This document shows positions 1-13,500 of a stretch of DNA of 64,000 nucleotides, one piece after another. The first letter of the stretch is position 1, and the number at the start of each line of letters is the position of its first letter. The position numbers and the translations under genes are program-made. Origin of the DNA: Neoakkermansia glycaniphila (GTDB lineage: Bacteria; Verrucomicrobiota; Verrucomicrobiia; Verrucomicrobiales; Akkermansiaceae); NCBI RefSeq assembly GCF_001683795.1, contig NZ_LIGX01000032.1:62001-126000 (forward strand), written 5' to 3'. The notes beneath the pieces were generated by a model. That model ran no database searches. It was given only the letters and a program-made list of their open reading frames with translations, and was not told the DNA's origin.

Positions 1-336
1 ATGTATGGCGCAGTGTATGGCTTGCCGCCGGTTTATCGTGTCGAAGGTACGCCGTTTCATGTGATGCCGCTGTTTGCCTCAGGAAGCGGCAGTGATAAAA
101 TCTGTAGCGGGTTGCTCATTTGCCCGGTTTCCGGAGCCGCCGGTTTTCCGGTCGAGATGAAATGGAGGTCGGTTCCCGAGAGGGGCAATGGTGAAGTTTT
201 CGACTTTTCCATGCGTTCGTATCGCGGATTTCAGGATGATGGGCTTCTGAATGCAGAAGGGAGGAGTGATGCGGTTGATGCGGTACGAGAAGTGTTTTCC
301 GTTTTGCTGCAGGAGATGAATGCAACAAAGCCTTGA
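1..336 (+). CDS. C-terminal part of an unknown protein (probably 5'-truncated by the window)
   Basis: The frame is open from the first base to a TGA at 334-336, so the gene may well begin before the window; the ATG at position 1 is not evidence of a true start. The 111 visible residues show no membrane segment and no motif I recognise. The final 30 residues look like an amphipathic helix (DAVDAVREVFSVLLQEM). A strong hairpin follows at 379-418, which fits the end of a plus-strand transcript. No function is proposed. It could be a chance open frame, although the residue mix looks protein-like. Confidence 0.5.
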   Translation: MYGAVYGLPPVYRVEGTPFHVMPLFASGSGSDKICSGLLICPVSGAAGFPVEMKWRSVPERGNGEVFDFSMRSYRGFQDDGLLNAEGRSDAVDAVREVFSVLLQEMNATKP

Positions 337-378
337 AAAAGTTCCTCAAGACTTGCCGTATCATTGGTTGGCTGATTG

Positions 379-418
379 TTTGAAACCTGCATTCGCGGAA
401 GCAAATGCAGGTTTCAAA
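379..418. terminator. Hairpin between convergent genes
   Basis: A perfect 15-bp stem (379-393 with 404-418) and a 10-nt loop lie between the convergent ends of the first gene (stop 336) and the PEP-CTERM gene (stop 503). There is no long T-run on either side, so it may act as a weak bidirectional terminator or an mRNA 3'-end stabiliser. Confidence 0.55.
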
Positions 419-502
419 TAGAACGGAAGAATTCGGGATATCCGTTTAACCTTCTCCTGCATTTTTCCGAAGGATGGGGGCAGGGAGGAATGCCGGACGG
501 CC

Positions 503-1258
503 TTACTGTTTTCTCCTGCGTCGGAAGGTCAGAACGGGCAATCCAAGCAAGGCAAGAGCCGCGCTGCCCGGTTCAGGTATGTTGTCGGAAATGGTGGCGA
601 ATTGGAGCGCGACGTATTGGGAGGAGTTCGTAATGGTCAACTGGATTTTACCGGCGCTGTCGGCGGTGATGTCGTAGGATGCGATTGCCTGAACTCCGGA
701 AGCTCTTTGGGCAAATGTTGCAAGAGCCGTTGATCCGGATGTGCCGTTGGACTGGAACCAGCTTCCGCCTGTCAAGGTACCCATGGTTGTGGATATCTGC
801 ATGTCGCTGCCGGAGTCGGTCGCTCTGCCCATACCCAGAGAGATTGTATAGGTGTGGCCTGCGGCAAGTCCTGAAAACGTGATATTTCCGGCTCCACTAA
901 ATGAATTGAGTCCGTCCCTCCATACATCGGAGAAATCCGACGTGCCGGCCGGTAATTGCAACGAATCGGTAAATGTATTGAACGCCTGTTTGTTATTCCA
1001 TGTTGTTGCGGCGAATACAGGGGATCCGCTGGGGCTTGGTGTACGTGACATCCAATTGGCGAACTGCCATCCCAGAGTCCCTCCTGTCGTTGTTTTGATG
1101 GAGACGGCATTGCTTTGGAGAATATTATCTCCTACGGCGTTGGCGTAGGCCGGTGTGGTGGTGTTGCTGTACCCGAAATCGATGATGGCAGTTGCGGCTG
1201 AGGCAATCCCTGTACCGAAAACGTATGTAGCACACAAGATGGAGATGCTTTTTTTCAT
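503..1258 (-). CDS. PEP-CTERM sorting domain protein, secreted
   Basis: This 251-residue protein starts with a Sec signal peptide (MKKSISILCATYVFGTG..ASA) and ends with a PEP-CTERM tripartite tail. The tail is the motif IPEPGS at about residue 227, a hydrophobic stretch AALALLGLPVLTF and the basic end RRRRKQ. The middle is rich in Ser, Thr, Gly and Asn and probably forms beta structure. PEP-CTERM proteins are processed at the tail by an exosortase in the inner membrane; one is encoded in this window at 36008-36985. I chose the ATG at 1258 because it begins the signal peptide; an in-frame start 9 codons upstream would place polar residues before it. The substrate or ligand is unknown. Confidence 0.88.
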   Translation of the reverse strand: MKKSISILCATYVFGTGIASAATAIIDFGYSNTTTPAYANAVGDNILQSNAVSIKTTTGGTLGWQFANWMSRTPSPSGSPVFAATTWNNKQAFNTFTDSLQLPAGTSDFSDVWRDGLNSFSGAGNITFSGLAAGHTYTISLGMGRATDSGSDMQISTTMGTLTGGSWFQSNGTSGSTALATFAQRASGVQAIASYDITADSAGKIQLTITNSSQYVALQFATISDNIPEPGSAALALLGLPVLTFRRRRKQ

Positions 1259-1298
1259 ACAAGTATAATGATCAATTCTGACCACTTCTAGAAGTTAG

Positions 1299-1487
1299 CG
1301 GATTATGAATCCTGTGCATAAAAGGCATCGTTTTATGTAATACATCTACCAGAACATCAAAATAGTACGAATTCATTACCTCTGATTTTCCGATGCAGAT
1401 AAAAGGTATGATATACCTTTTCCTGGAATAAGTGACTCACTGGCATTATATTTTGAAATTTCATATTGACACAGGATTCATAATCCG
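1299..1487. repeat. 18-bp inverted repeat pair bracketing 153 bp of non-coding DNA
   Basis: The 309-bp gap between the PEP-CTERM gene and the GH16 gene holds an exact inverted repeat: CGGATTATGAATCCTGTG at 1299-1316 and its reverse complement at 1470-1487. Between the arms lies a second palindrome, AAAAGGTAT-GAT-ATACCTTTT (1401-1421). The whole could be a small mobile-element remnant, a regulatory site pair or a structured RNA. No target-site duplication is obvious. The right arm contains a TTGACA (1467-1472). Confidence 0.6.
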
Positions 1488-1567
1488 TTGTATGAACTGT
1501 CTGCGGCATGTTTTGCCATCGTTCCGGTCACATTCGGGATTAAGGTTTCTGTATGGAGAGAATGGAA

Positions 1568-2449
1568 TCAATGGTTCCGTTCGTAGATGCGGACATAGTC
1601 GATCAGGTATTGCCTCGGGAAGTCGTTGCCTTCGACTTTGCCCCCCCAGCTTCCGCCCAGTGCGAGGTTGAGCAGGAGGTAATGCGGCGCGCGGAAGGGG
1701 TTGCTGCCGTCAGGCTGGTTGGCGATGTCCACGGGCAGCGTGCCGTATGGCTTGCCGTCGAGGGTAAAGGTGATGTTTTTGTCGTCCCATTCCATGCCGT
1801 ATACATGGAAGGTATCGGTGAGGCTGGGCTCTTTTGTTTTGATTCCTTTGCTGGCGTTTTTGCGGTTCGTTCCGCCGTCCGTCCTTTTCCAGTGCAGGGT
1901 GGCATGGCAGGTGCCGGGTGCGGAGGAGACGTATTCCATGATGTCGATTTCACCGCATGCGGGCCAGCCGACTTTGGGGCGGCTGGTGCCCAGCATCCAG
2001 ATGGCAGGCCATGAGCCGATGCCTTTCGGAAGTTTGGCCCGGACTTCGATTTTACCGTATTTCATTTGCGCCAATCCTTCCGTCGTGAGGGCTGCGGAGG
2101 TGTATTGCGCCTGTTTGCGGGATTTCTGCCACTGTTCGGGGGTGGCTTTAGGATCGTATTTCGGGTTGTTGAAGGGTTCCTTCCGGGCTTCGATGATGAG
2201 GCATCCTTTTTCGACGCGGGCGTTCTGCCTGCGGTTTTTGGTGTAGTACTGTTCTTCCTTGTTGCGGACGAAGCCTTCTTCATACGTCCATTTTTTCGGG
2301 TCGGGCGCTCCGTTTTTTTCGAATTCGTCGTTCCAGACAAGTTTCCATCCCTGCTTGTTTTGGGGAGCGGGAGGATGGCCGGAGGTTTGCGCAAGACCCG
2401 TTCCGAAGAGAGCGAGAGGGAGCAGCAGGAGGGAGCGGACGGTTTTCAT
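1568..2449 (-). CDS. GH16 family glycoside hydrolase (beta-1,3-glucanase/laminarinase-like), secreted
   Basis: This 293-residue protein has a signal peptide (MKTVRSLLLLPLALFGTGLAQ) followed by one GH16 jelly-roll domain. The family active-site motif EIDIME is intact at residues 167-172: Glu167 is the expected nucleophile, Glu172 the acid/base and Asp169 the helper. The substrate-cleft sequences WKLVWNDEF (36-44), IGSWPAIWML and YLLLNLALGGSWGG are also typical. GH16 enzymes retain configuration and cut beta-1,3 or beta-1,4 links in laminarin, mixed glucans, agar or, in gut bacteria, mucin O-glycans; the exact substrate cannot be read here. I chose the ATG at 2449 because it begins the signal peptide; the longer frame would add 42 polar residues. 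Confidence 0.93.
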   Translation of the reverse strand: MKTVRSLLLLPLALFGTGLAQTSGHPPAPQNKQGWKLVWNDEFEKNGAPDPKKWTYEEGFVRNKEEQYYTKNRRQNARVEKGCLIIEARKEPFNNPKYDPKATPEQWQKSRKQAQYTSAALTTEGLAQMKYGKIEVRAKLPKGIGSWPAIWMLGTSRPKVGWPACGEIDIMEYVSSAPGTCHATLHWKRTDGGTNRKNASKGIKTKEPSLTDTFHVYGMEWDDKNITFTLDGKPYGTLPVDIANQPDGSNPFRAPHYLLLNLALGGSWGGKVEGNDFPRQYLIDYVRIYERNH

Positions 2450-2622
2450 GGCTGTCGTGAATGGTTTTGGTTGTTGATGTGCGGAGGATGGAAATGCCGG
2501 GCGATGAGGATGCTGTATTCGGCTTTCTCTCGTGCCCATACGGTGAATACGGGCAATGCGGTTCCATTCTTTCAAGGCTATCCGGATCGGATGGATGCAG
2601 GGTCGTGTTCACGAATAAAAAA

Positions 2623-2644
2623 GGCGCGCTCCGAAGAGCGCGCC
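2623..2644 (-). terminator. Rho-independent terminator of the chaperone cluster
   Basis: GGCGCGCTC-TTCG-GAGCGCGCC on the minus strand, immediately followed by six Ts. It lies 38 bp after the groL stop. Confidence 0.92.
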
Positions 2645-2681
2645 CATGTGGGTATTCTATGGCTTTGGTGGCCGATGCCGG

Positions 2682-4364
<1,683 letters not shown>

Positions 4365-4426
4365 TCAATAAATCTCAATAAGTCGCGGTGTTTTTGTTGA
4401 TCCGCGACGCTGTGACGGGGTCGGAA

Positions 4427-4711
4427 TCAGTCGATGATGCCGAGGATGTCCTGTTCGCTGACAATGACGTAGTCCTGGCCGTCGATTTTGACTTCCGTGC
4501 CGCCGTATTTGGAGATGAGAACGCGATCGTTTTCCTTCACGGTGAAGTCGATCAGTTTGCCGTTTTCATCACGTCCGCCGGTGCCTACCGCCACGACGAT
4601 GGCTTCCTGCGGCTTTTCCTTGGCATTGTCCGGAAGGAAGAGGCCTCCGGCCGTTTTCTGTTCTGCTTCTGCGCGCTTGATGAGTACGCGCTGTCCGAGT
4701 GGTTTGATCAT
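4427..4711 (-). CDS. groS: Co-chaperonin GroES (Hsp10)
   Basis: This 94-residue protein has the usual length. It shows the family signature IKPLGQRVLIKR at the N-terminus, the mobile loop (EQKTAGGLFLP) that docks on GroEL, and the C-terminal YVIVSEQDILGIID. It caps the GroEL chamber during ATP-driven folding. It lies between dnaK (71 bp upstream) and groL, and is probably co-transcribed with both. The leader before the ATG is A/C-rich (CAACAACACATACACAATACC) and carries no Shine-Dalgarno sequence. Confidence 0.99.
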   Translation of the reverse strand: MIKPLGQRVLIKRAEAEQKTAGGLFLPDNAKEKPQEAIVVAVGTGGRDENGKLIDFTVKENDRVLISKYGGTEVKIDGQDYVIVSEQDILGIID

Positions 4712-4744
4712 GGTATTGTGTATGTGTTGTTGTTCAGGTGATAT

Positions 4745-4768
4745 CGGGCCGGAGTCGCCTCCGGCCCG
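4745..4768 (-). other. GC-rich hairpin between dnaK and groS
   Basis: A perfect 10-bp stem (CGGGCCGGAG / CTCCGGCCCG) with a 4-nt loop sits 14 bp after the dnaK stop. No T-run follows on the minus strand, so read-through is expected. It may be an RNA processing or stability element that sets a different mRNA level for dnaK and groSL. Confidence 0.65.
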
Positions 4769-4782
4769 GAGAATGGTTGCCC

Positions 4783-6702
<1,920 letters not shown>

Positions 6703-6850
6703 CTATTCGTGATTGTTGGTGGATGTTATGTTGATGCTGTGTGTCGCATCATTGTTCACTATTTGGTAGAGCAATTTTTGTGCCAAAAACGAATTGTTTT
6801 GATTATAAATTGTTTTTATTTGTTGGGCGCTCGTGTGTGCTGCTTTTTAT

Positions 6851-6905
6851 GAGACATTTTGTCTCGCGTTGTGTGTCGATATGTCGCATGGTGTGACAAT
6901 ATGTC
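6851..6905. promoter_or_regulatory. Two GACA-N3-TGTC palindromes upstream of dnaK
   Basis: GAGACA-TTT-TGTCTC (6851-6865, 6-3-6) and GACA-ATA-TGTC (6895-6905, 4-3-4) lie 165-220 bp upstream of dnaK in a 268-bp non-coding gap that also holds other TGTC words. They could be operator sites for a stress regulator of the chaperone cluster or of the neighbouring lipoprotein gene. The role is inferred from position and symmetry only. Confidence 0.4.
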
Positions 6906-6955
6906 TCTATGTGTGGCACGAATTGTCGCAGAGGAGGATAGGGTGCGGCCAAGGT

Positions 6956-7405
6956 TCAGTCGGGGAAGACGTTTCCGGGGGTATTGCCGATGGAGATGCA
7001 GACTTTCTGTCCGACCTTGAAGCTGTCTTCGGGTGAGGCGAGTTGGGTGATTTGCTTCAATGTGCCGGCTTCATCGTCCATGCGGACGCGGATTTGGACA
7101 CCGGGCGCTTCTTCCAGTTTGTTGTCGAGCAGGGAACCGGCGGCTGCGGCGAGGTGCTGCGTGCCTTCGGCGATAATGGATGGAGCAATGGTGCCTGCCG
7201 CTTTGCCCGTCATGCTGGCAAAGGCTCCCGATTGGGTGTCGACGACGAGTTTGACGTGTTTGACGCGGACGATGGTTCCGGTCATGATGGTGGTGACGAC
7301 ACCCGTAGGCGTTTCCGATCCCTTCCGCGTCTGCTGGCAGGAAACAAGTCCCGAAAGCAGGAGCGATGTGGTGAGGAGAGAAAGGAAGCGCGAGCGAAAC
7401 GTCAT
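6956..7405 (-). CDS. Small lipoprotein of unknown function
   Basis: This 149-residue protein has a lipoprotein signal peptide with lipobox LVSC, predicting lipidation at Cys23. The mature part has a short linker and a beta-rich segment (GTIVRVKHVKLVVDTQSGAF). A small-residue stretch follows (ASMTGKAAGTIAPSIIAEGTQHLAAAAGSLLD) that recalls the glycine-zipper region of SlyB/Pcp outer-membrane lipoproteins. It ends with a second beta segment (VQIRVRMDDEAGTLKQITQ). The SlyB resemblance is a weak visual match. A possible promoter (TTGTGT, 18 bp, TTTATC) ends 6 nt before the ATG. It is transcribed on the minus strand, separately from the alpha-2-macroglobulin gene that ends 123 bp upstream of it. 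Confidence 0.85.
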   Translation of the reverse strand: MTFRSRFLSLLTTSLLLSGLVSCQQTRKGSETPTGVVTTIMTGTIVRVKHVKLVVDTQSGAFASMTGKAAGTIAPSIIAEGTQHLAAAAGSLLDNKLEEAPGVQIRVRMDDEAGTLKQITQLASPEDSFKVGQKVCISIGNTPGNVFPD

Positions 7406-7528
7406 GATGCAGATAAACCATACTCATTACGTATGACACAAGCCGAATCTTTCAAATTTTTGAGAAAAATCCTGAGAAATGGCCGTATTAAGGCGCTATT
7501 CCACGTTTTTGCACGCAAGCGATGTTAC

Positions 7529-10500
7529 TTAGCGCGGGCTGACCGTGATGCGTTTGTTCGGGCTGAGGCCGTATACCTGTGGTTCATACATGAGTTCGGC
7601 CTTGGCCGGAGGTGCGGTTGCCGTGCCGGCGCGGACGACGCGGGCAAGGTAGCTCATGTGGAGGGTGTTGCCTGCATTCCACCGGGTCGCGAAGACGCGG
7701 ACGCGGTTTTTGAGGTATTCGCGGTGGTCGATGGCGGTTGACGTTGCCGTGGAACGGGCCGGTTCGTCCGGGGAAGCTATCGCCTGGGAGGAGAGGGCGG
7801 GGTTGACGGCTTCCATGCAGGAGGGGAGGCAGTCTTCCATTGCGAGATATCGGAGGGCGCGTTGCTGTTTGGAGCAGGTGAGGGTGACGCGTACGGTGTC
7901 GCCCACGCGGAAGGAGTCGGTCGGTTTCCATCGGCCTTCGCTATCGAGGGTTTCATAGACGCGGGTGACGGTGAGGCCCTTTTCCGTGACGCCGGGATAT
8001 TCGGTGTTTTCCGGTTTGGCTTCGATTTCCAGGATGGCATAGACGGGGCTTCCGGAGAGGTGCTTGGCGGAGATGCCGAGGTTCCGGACGGCGGTGCGCT
8101 CCGGTTCCGTTTTCCATGAGCGGGCGATGGTGCCGGTACCGAGGTCAAGGCGAGAGGCGCCATCGAGGCTGCGGAGTTCGATGCGGCCGTTTTTCGGCTC
8201 GTTGCGGTGCATGCGGTCGTAGGCATGCAGGGCGATGAGGTTCCAGCCGGAGTTCCATGTGTTGCGGTGTAGGTTCTGCGTGGCGGTTTTGCGCCAGTCG
8301 AGGAAGGCGGCGTGCGCCTGTTCGGGGCGGAGTTTCATGGCGATCATGAAGAGGAGTGCCTCATCAGCTTCCGGGTAGTATTCTGCGTGTGTGGCGTTGT
8401 GTTGCATGCCGAGCAGGGTTTCTGCTTGGTTCCGGGTGCCGTCGTCCGGCGTTTGCAGCAGAGCCAGGGCAAGATACAGGCGGGCCGTTCGCGAGGTGTC
8501 CTTCAGGTGTTCCATCGCGTTGCGGAGGGGGATGTTGTCGCTTTTCCCGGCGAGCGCCAGTACGTAGGCGGCCATGGCCTGATGTTCGGAGCCGTGATCG
8601 TATGGGCTTTTCCTGAGGTAGTCATAGCCTCGCTCCAAGGTTTGTCCGGGGATGTCCGCTCCGGTTTCCTTCGCAAGGCGGAGGATGAGGAGGGCGTAGG
8701 GCGACCATTGGCTGGAAGCATCGCCTTTTTGCCAGTAGGCGAATCCTCCGTCCTTGTTCTGGCGGCTCAGGATGCGGCCGATGCCGGTTTGCATGGTTTT
8801 GCGGGCCTGCTCCCGGGAGATGTTCCGGGCGGTGCCGTTCAATGGTTGCAATAGGTCGAAGAGGATCCATGGCAGGGTGGCGGATGCCGTTTGTTCGACG
8901 CAGCCGTAGGGGTATTGCAGCAGGTAGTCCACATCCCCCAGAAGATGAAGGTAGGGCGATGCGCTGAGTTTGAGCGAGATTTTTCCTCGTTCTGAGGCTC
9001 CGAGTTCGTCGGAGACGAGCCGTCCGGGGTCGATCGTGGAATGGCTGCCATCCAGAACGAGGTAGTGTGTTTCCCGGAGGGAGGGCGCGGGGTGGATGAT
9101 GTCGAAGCTGCCTTCGACGGCATCGCTGCGGGAGGCGGCCGAGGTACCCTGTTCATCAGCAGGTAGAGCCGTCCATTGGAGGGTTTTGGCGCCTTCGGCA
9201 GTTGCTTCGATGTCGAAGTTGACGGTGGTTTGGGAGTTGGCCTTGAGGGAGATTTGCTGTGTGGCTCCTCCTTGCAGGGAGATGTTCCATGTGCCGTTTT
9301 TGTCGGAGTTGTTGACGACAGTGACGGGAAGGGTGAGTTTGTCTCCCGTGCTCATGAAGAAGGGTGTGCCTGCCGTCAGCATCAGTTCCTGATTGGCGGT
9401 GTAGTTGGCTGTGGCCGAGCCGAAACGGTCTCCTTTTCCGACGGCTACGGCGATGACCCGGTAGCGTGTCAGTGTGTCCGGCGTGGTGAAGGTGGCGGAA
9501 AAGCGGCCCTGTTCATCGGTTCGGATGTCGGCTTTCCAGAAGGCGCAGGGGCGGAAGTCGGTGCGTGTGCGCAGGTATGCTCCGCCAGCCTGCTCTGATC
9601 CGAACCCCATGCCGCCGGAGCCGAAGCTGGTTCCCAAATCAATGCCTTCGCCGAAGTACATGTTGAAAAGAGGGAGGTCCCTGCTGCCAAGGTGGAGGCT
9701 GGGAAGAGGGTGCAATGCAAGCGGGTTGTTGTTGTTTGCTCCACGCGTGTAGCTGTTCCATGTCGCGAGACCGGGCATGATGTAACTGCTATGGGAAGGG
9801 TAGCCGAAGCTGGGGCGGAAGGCGGTATGGTGCGGCGTGAAGTGTGCCAGCGGGTCCGGATTGCGGTAGGGGCGGATGCTGAGCGCGCCTTCGTCTTCGA
9901 CATAGAGGGTGATTTCCGCTTGGGACGGGGAGCCGTCCGGTTCGAGGGCTTGACCGCTGACGGTGGTTTCGCTGCCGGGGCGAACAGCGGTTTCGGGGGC
10001 GTTCAGTGAGATTTGAAGTTTTCTGGCCGTCTGTTCGATGTTAATGTTGCAGGAGCCTTTGCTGATGACCGGCAGGCCTGTGGCATCCGGCGGGGCGATT
10101 TTCAGAACCGTCACTTCCACATTGGGTTCGTTGGTGGCATCCATGGGGATTTCTATTTTCCGTGTGCCGGGAGGGACGGTGACGATTCGGGATGCGGTTT
10201 GCTTGAGGCTGTGAATGAAGACGATGAGTTCCCCTTCAACGGGATCGTCGAAGATCAGGGGGATCGGCTGCCCTTGAGCGACGGCGGCCGATGCGCAACG
10301 GAAGCTCAAATTGTTCTTGGGGCGGTAGATGGAGTTTTCCGTGAACAATCGGGTGGTTGTTTGACTGGATGCGGTGTTGCCGAAGCGGTCCGTCCATGTG
10401 GCGGTGATGGTGTATTCGCCCGGGTGAGGCGGTATGAAGCCGTAGTCGGTGCCTCCCTGTTGGCCGGGAGTATTGCGGGCGGCCCGGACGGTGACGGTGT

Positions 10501-13500
10501 CGTTCAGGACGTGTACTACTCTGGGTTCGCGCTTTTGTATGCCGGCGGCATCCGTCGTTTTGACGTATTCTGTCCGGGTGACGGTGAGGCGGATTTGTTC
10601 GTCGTGCGTCCATCCTTTGCCCTTCGTATCGGTACAGACGAGTTTCAGGGAGGCCTTGTTTCCGGGTCGGTAGAACCGGGGTTCCGCGTGGAGCCCCGCC
10701 ATGAATTCCGTGGGATAAACGATTGTGCGTGCGGTGGCAGTGACTGTTTCTTCCCGGTTGTTGGTTATTTCGGCCCGCAGAGACAGGCTGGTGACTCCAT
10801 TCGGGCGGATGGGCATGTCTATGCTGCCGGTGCCGTCTTTTCCAAGGACGACGGTCTCGGTTTCGTCGGTTGCTTTCCGTTCTTTGTCCGGGTGGCTGAA
10901 GGAGTAACGCCTGTATTCGCCGGCATCAAAGTATGACGAATACGTTTTCATGATGAGGCGTGTGTTCGCTCCGGCGACGGGTACGCCGGAGAAGTCGATC
11001 GCTTCGACACGGATGTGCGCCTTTTTCGGGTTGATGGGTTCGGCGGTGAGCTCCGCTTTCGGTTCGAAAGCATTGCGCCTGTATTCTTCGACGGAGATAT
11101 TGTCTTCATAATCCGCCTCGTCGGAGAAGAGAGTGGAGTTTTGCCCGGCGGCGATGCCGGGTGTTTTGGGGAAGGTGAATGTGTAGCGGAAGGTGCCCGT
11201 TTCTTCTTCGGGGAGGTTGAAGCTGAGGTCGCAGGTGCCGAATTCGCTCCATGTAACGGTTTTCTCCCGGAGGATTTGCCGTTCGTTGCCGTAGAGGGTG
11301 AAGGTGGCCGGAGTCGGCGGCAGCGGCAGGCAGCGGTCCTGCTTCCATCCGCGCATGATGGCTTTGAGGTGTACCGTTTCTCCTGGGCGGTAGACGGGCC
11401 TGTCGGTGAATGTCATGAGGCTGCGTTTCAGCTCGGGTGCTTGAGGCTGTGCCGGTTTGGCCGTTGCCTCCGGTTCGGTGCTTTCGCTGGGGCGGTCGAA
11501 GGGTGGTTCCAAACAGGGAATGAGGGCGTAATCGTTGCCGTGTTCGACGAGGAGCCAGGCCGTTTGGTCCGGCTGGGACATGGCGAGTTTTGTGCTGCCT
11601 TGCCGGGTGATGCCGGTGCCCAGAACGGTGCCGTTCCGGTCGTACGCGGTGATGCGGGCTTCGTTCCGGACGGTACCGGATGCGACGGAGAAGGCGACGA
11701 CGTGGAGGGTGTTTTCATCCGGCAGCCAGAATGCGCCGAGGTCCGTGATCTGGACGAGGGTGCGGTCGCGGTGGCGGCCGGAGTCGAGCAGGTAGCTCGC
11801 GAGGGTGGCATCCGTTGTGATGGGCAGGATGCTCTGCCACAGGAAGGAGGAGGGGGCTCCCTGTGCATCGATCAGGTACATGCCCGGTGCCGGGCGGCCG
11901 TTTTGCATCCGGTCGAGGGAGATGTTCCGGATTTCCGTTTTGAGGTCGAGCGGGGCCGTGATGGGAGAAGGCTGCCATCGGCGGGTGTGCTCTTGCGTGG
12001 CGGGCAGCGCCGCATTGAGGAAGGCTGTTTTTCTGTTCCATGTCTCCCGAAGGTCTTCCGTGCTTTTGTCGATGGTTTGTTCGACGGTGGTGTCGAGTAT
12101 GTGCCTGAGCGGGGCGAAGGGGGTGGTGCGGTTGATGCTTTTCTGGATCAGCAGGCGCGCCAGACGGCAGGTTTTATACCACTGTCCGTTGTGTTCCGAG
12201 ATGTCTTGATCTTGCAGGTAGAGGAGCATGGCCCGGATGGCGTCGCCCGGTTCGATTCGCCCGGCGCGGAGGGTGATTTCCTGCATGCCGTGTGAGGCGA
12301 CGGAGATTTCATGAGGGAATCCGGATGCGAAGATGTGGGCCTGTTTCGGGCGGAGGATGACGTGGGGGGAGGCCGGAACGCATCGGAGGGTCATGGCTTG
12401 GCCGGTAGGCAGGGTTCTTCCGTACAGGGCTTTCAAGCCGGCCTGCAGGCGGATTTCGACCGGAAGCTCGTCCTCGCTGTGGATGCGGATGGCTATGGTG
12501 TCTGTGGTGCGGGAGATGCGGTCGGTTTGCGTGATGTCATGGTAGTTGTTGCCGTCGAGGTAGACGATTTCGGGCGTGATGAGGTCCGCGCCGGAGGGGA
12601 GAAGTTCTAAGTCGATGCGTTTCCCGTTGTGAACGAGGGTTTTGGTGTTCACCTTGTCTGCCTGTTGCGCTTCCTGTCCATCGACGAAGATGCGAAGGCT
12701 GTTGTTGAAGATGCCGGGGATGTCTTCTTTCCGGAAGTCGGCATTCATGCGAAGTTCCATCACGGGGTAGGCGGGGATGAGGCTGCTGCCTGTGTCCTCT
12801 TGGTTGTATGTGAGGGAAAGGGAATCGGCGGAAAGGTGGCATGGATATATGCTCATGCTGCTGCTTGGGTGGAAGTCGGCATAGATTCTCCGATGGCCCG
12901 GGAGGTGGCGGCAGGTGAATTCCCATTCCTGATCGAGGTCGAGAGGCTGTTCCGGCTGGACGCATACGACTCCCGGCAGGACGGCGCCCGGCGGCAGTTC
13001 GTTGTATCCGGGCATGTGGGACAGGCGTTCCCGATGCCGCTCGGGCCATTCTCCGCCTTTGCAGACGGGCCGGGCGATGCCTTTGATTTTTTTGCCGTCT
13101 TGGCTGCGGTAGGTGTATTGCAGCGGTGCATCCGGCGAGAGGGACAATGCTTCGCGAGGCCATTCTTTTTCGGGAGTGTCCGTGAGGTGTCCTCCGAAGA
13201 CGAGGATGCGGCAGGAGGCGTCGTCGTTGGTGAACCTTTCCGCATCCAGCCGGACGGGCGGCGTATGAACCGTCCATTCGAGGGGCTGAACGGGTTTGCC
13301 GCTCAGGTAGGTTGTGCCTTCGGGCAATGAGACGGTCCATGGTTCGGCTGCCGGGAAGGAACCGTCGAATTGGACGGTGAGGGTGTCCTGATCGGTCCAT
13401 TGAAGTTCCGGCTGGGGGGCGGTCGTTCTTTTGCCCCGGATGGTAGCCCTTGGTGCGGGCGTGGCATATATCTCACTGCGTTCGATCAGGGCTTCCGGGA

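Noticed and set aside
1299-1487. Full MITE call
   Set aside because: Arms are good but no target-site duplication or second copy is visible here, so only the repeat pair is reported.
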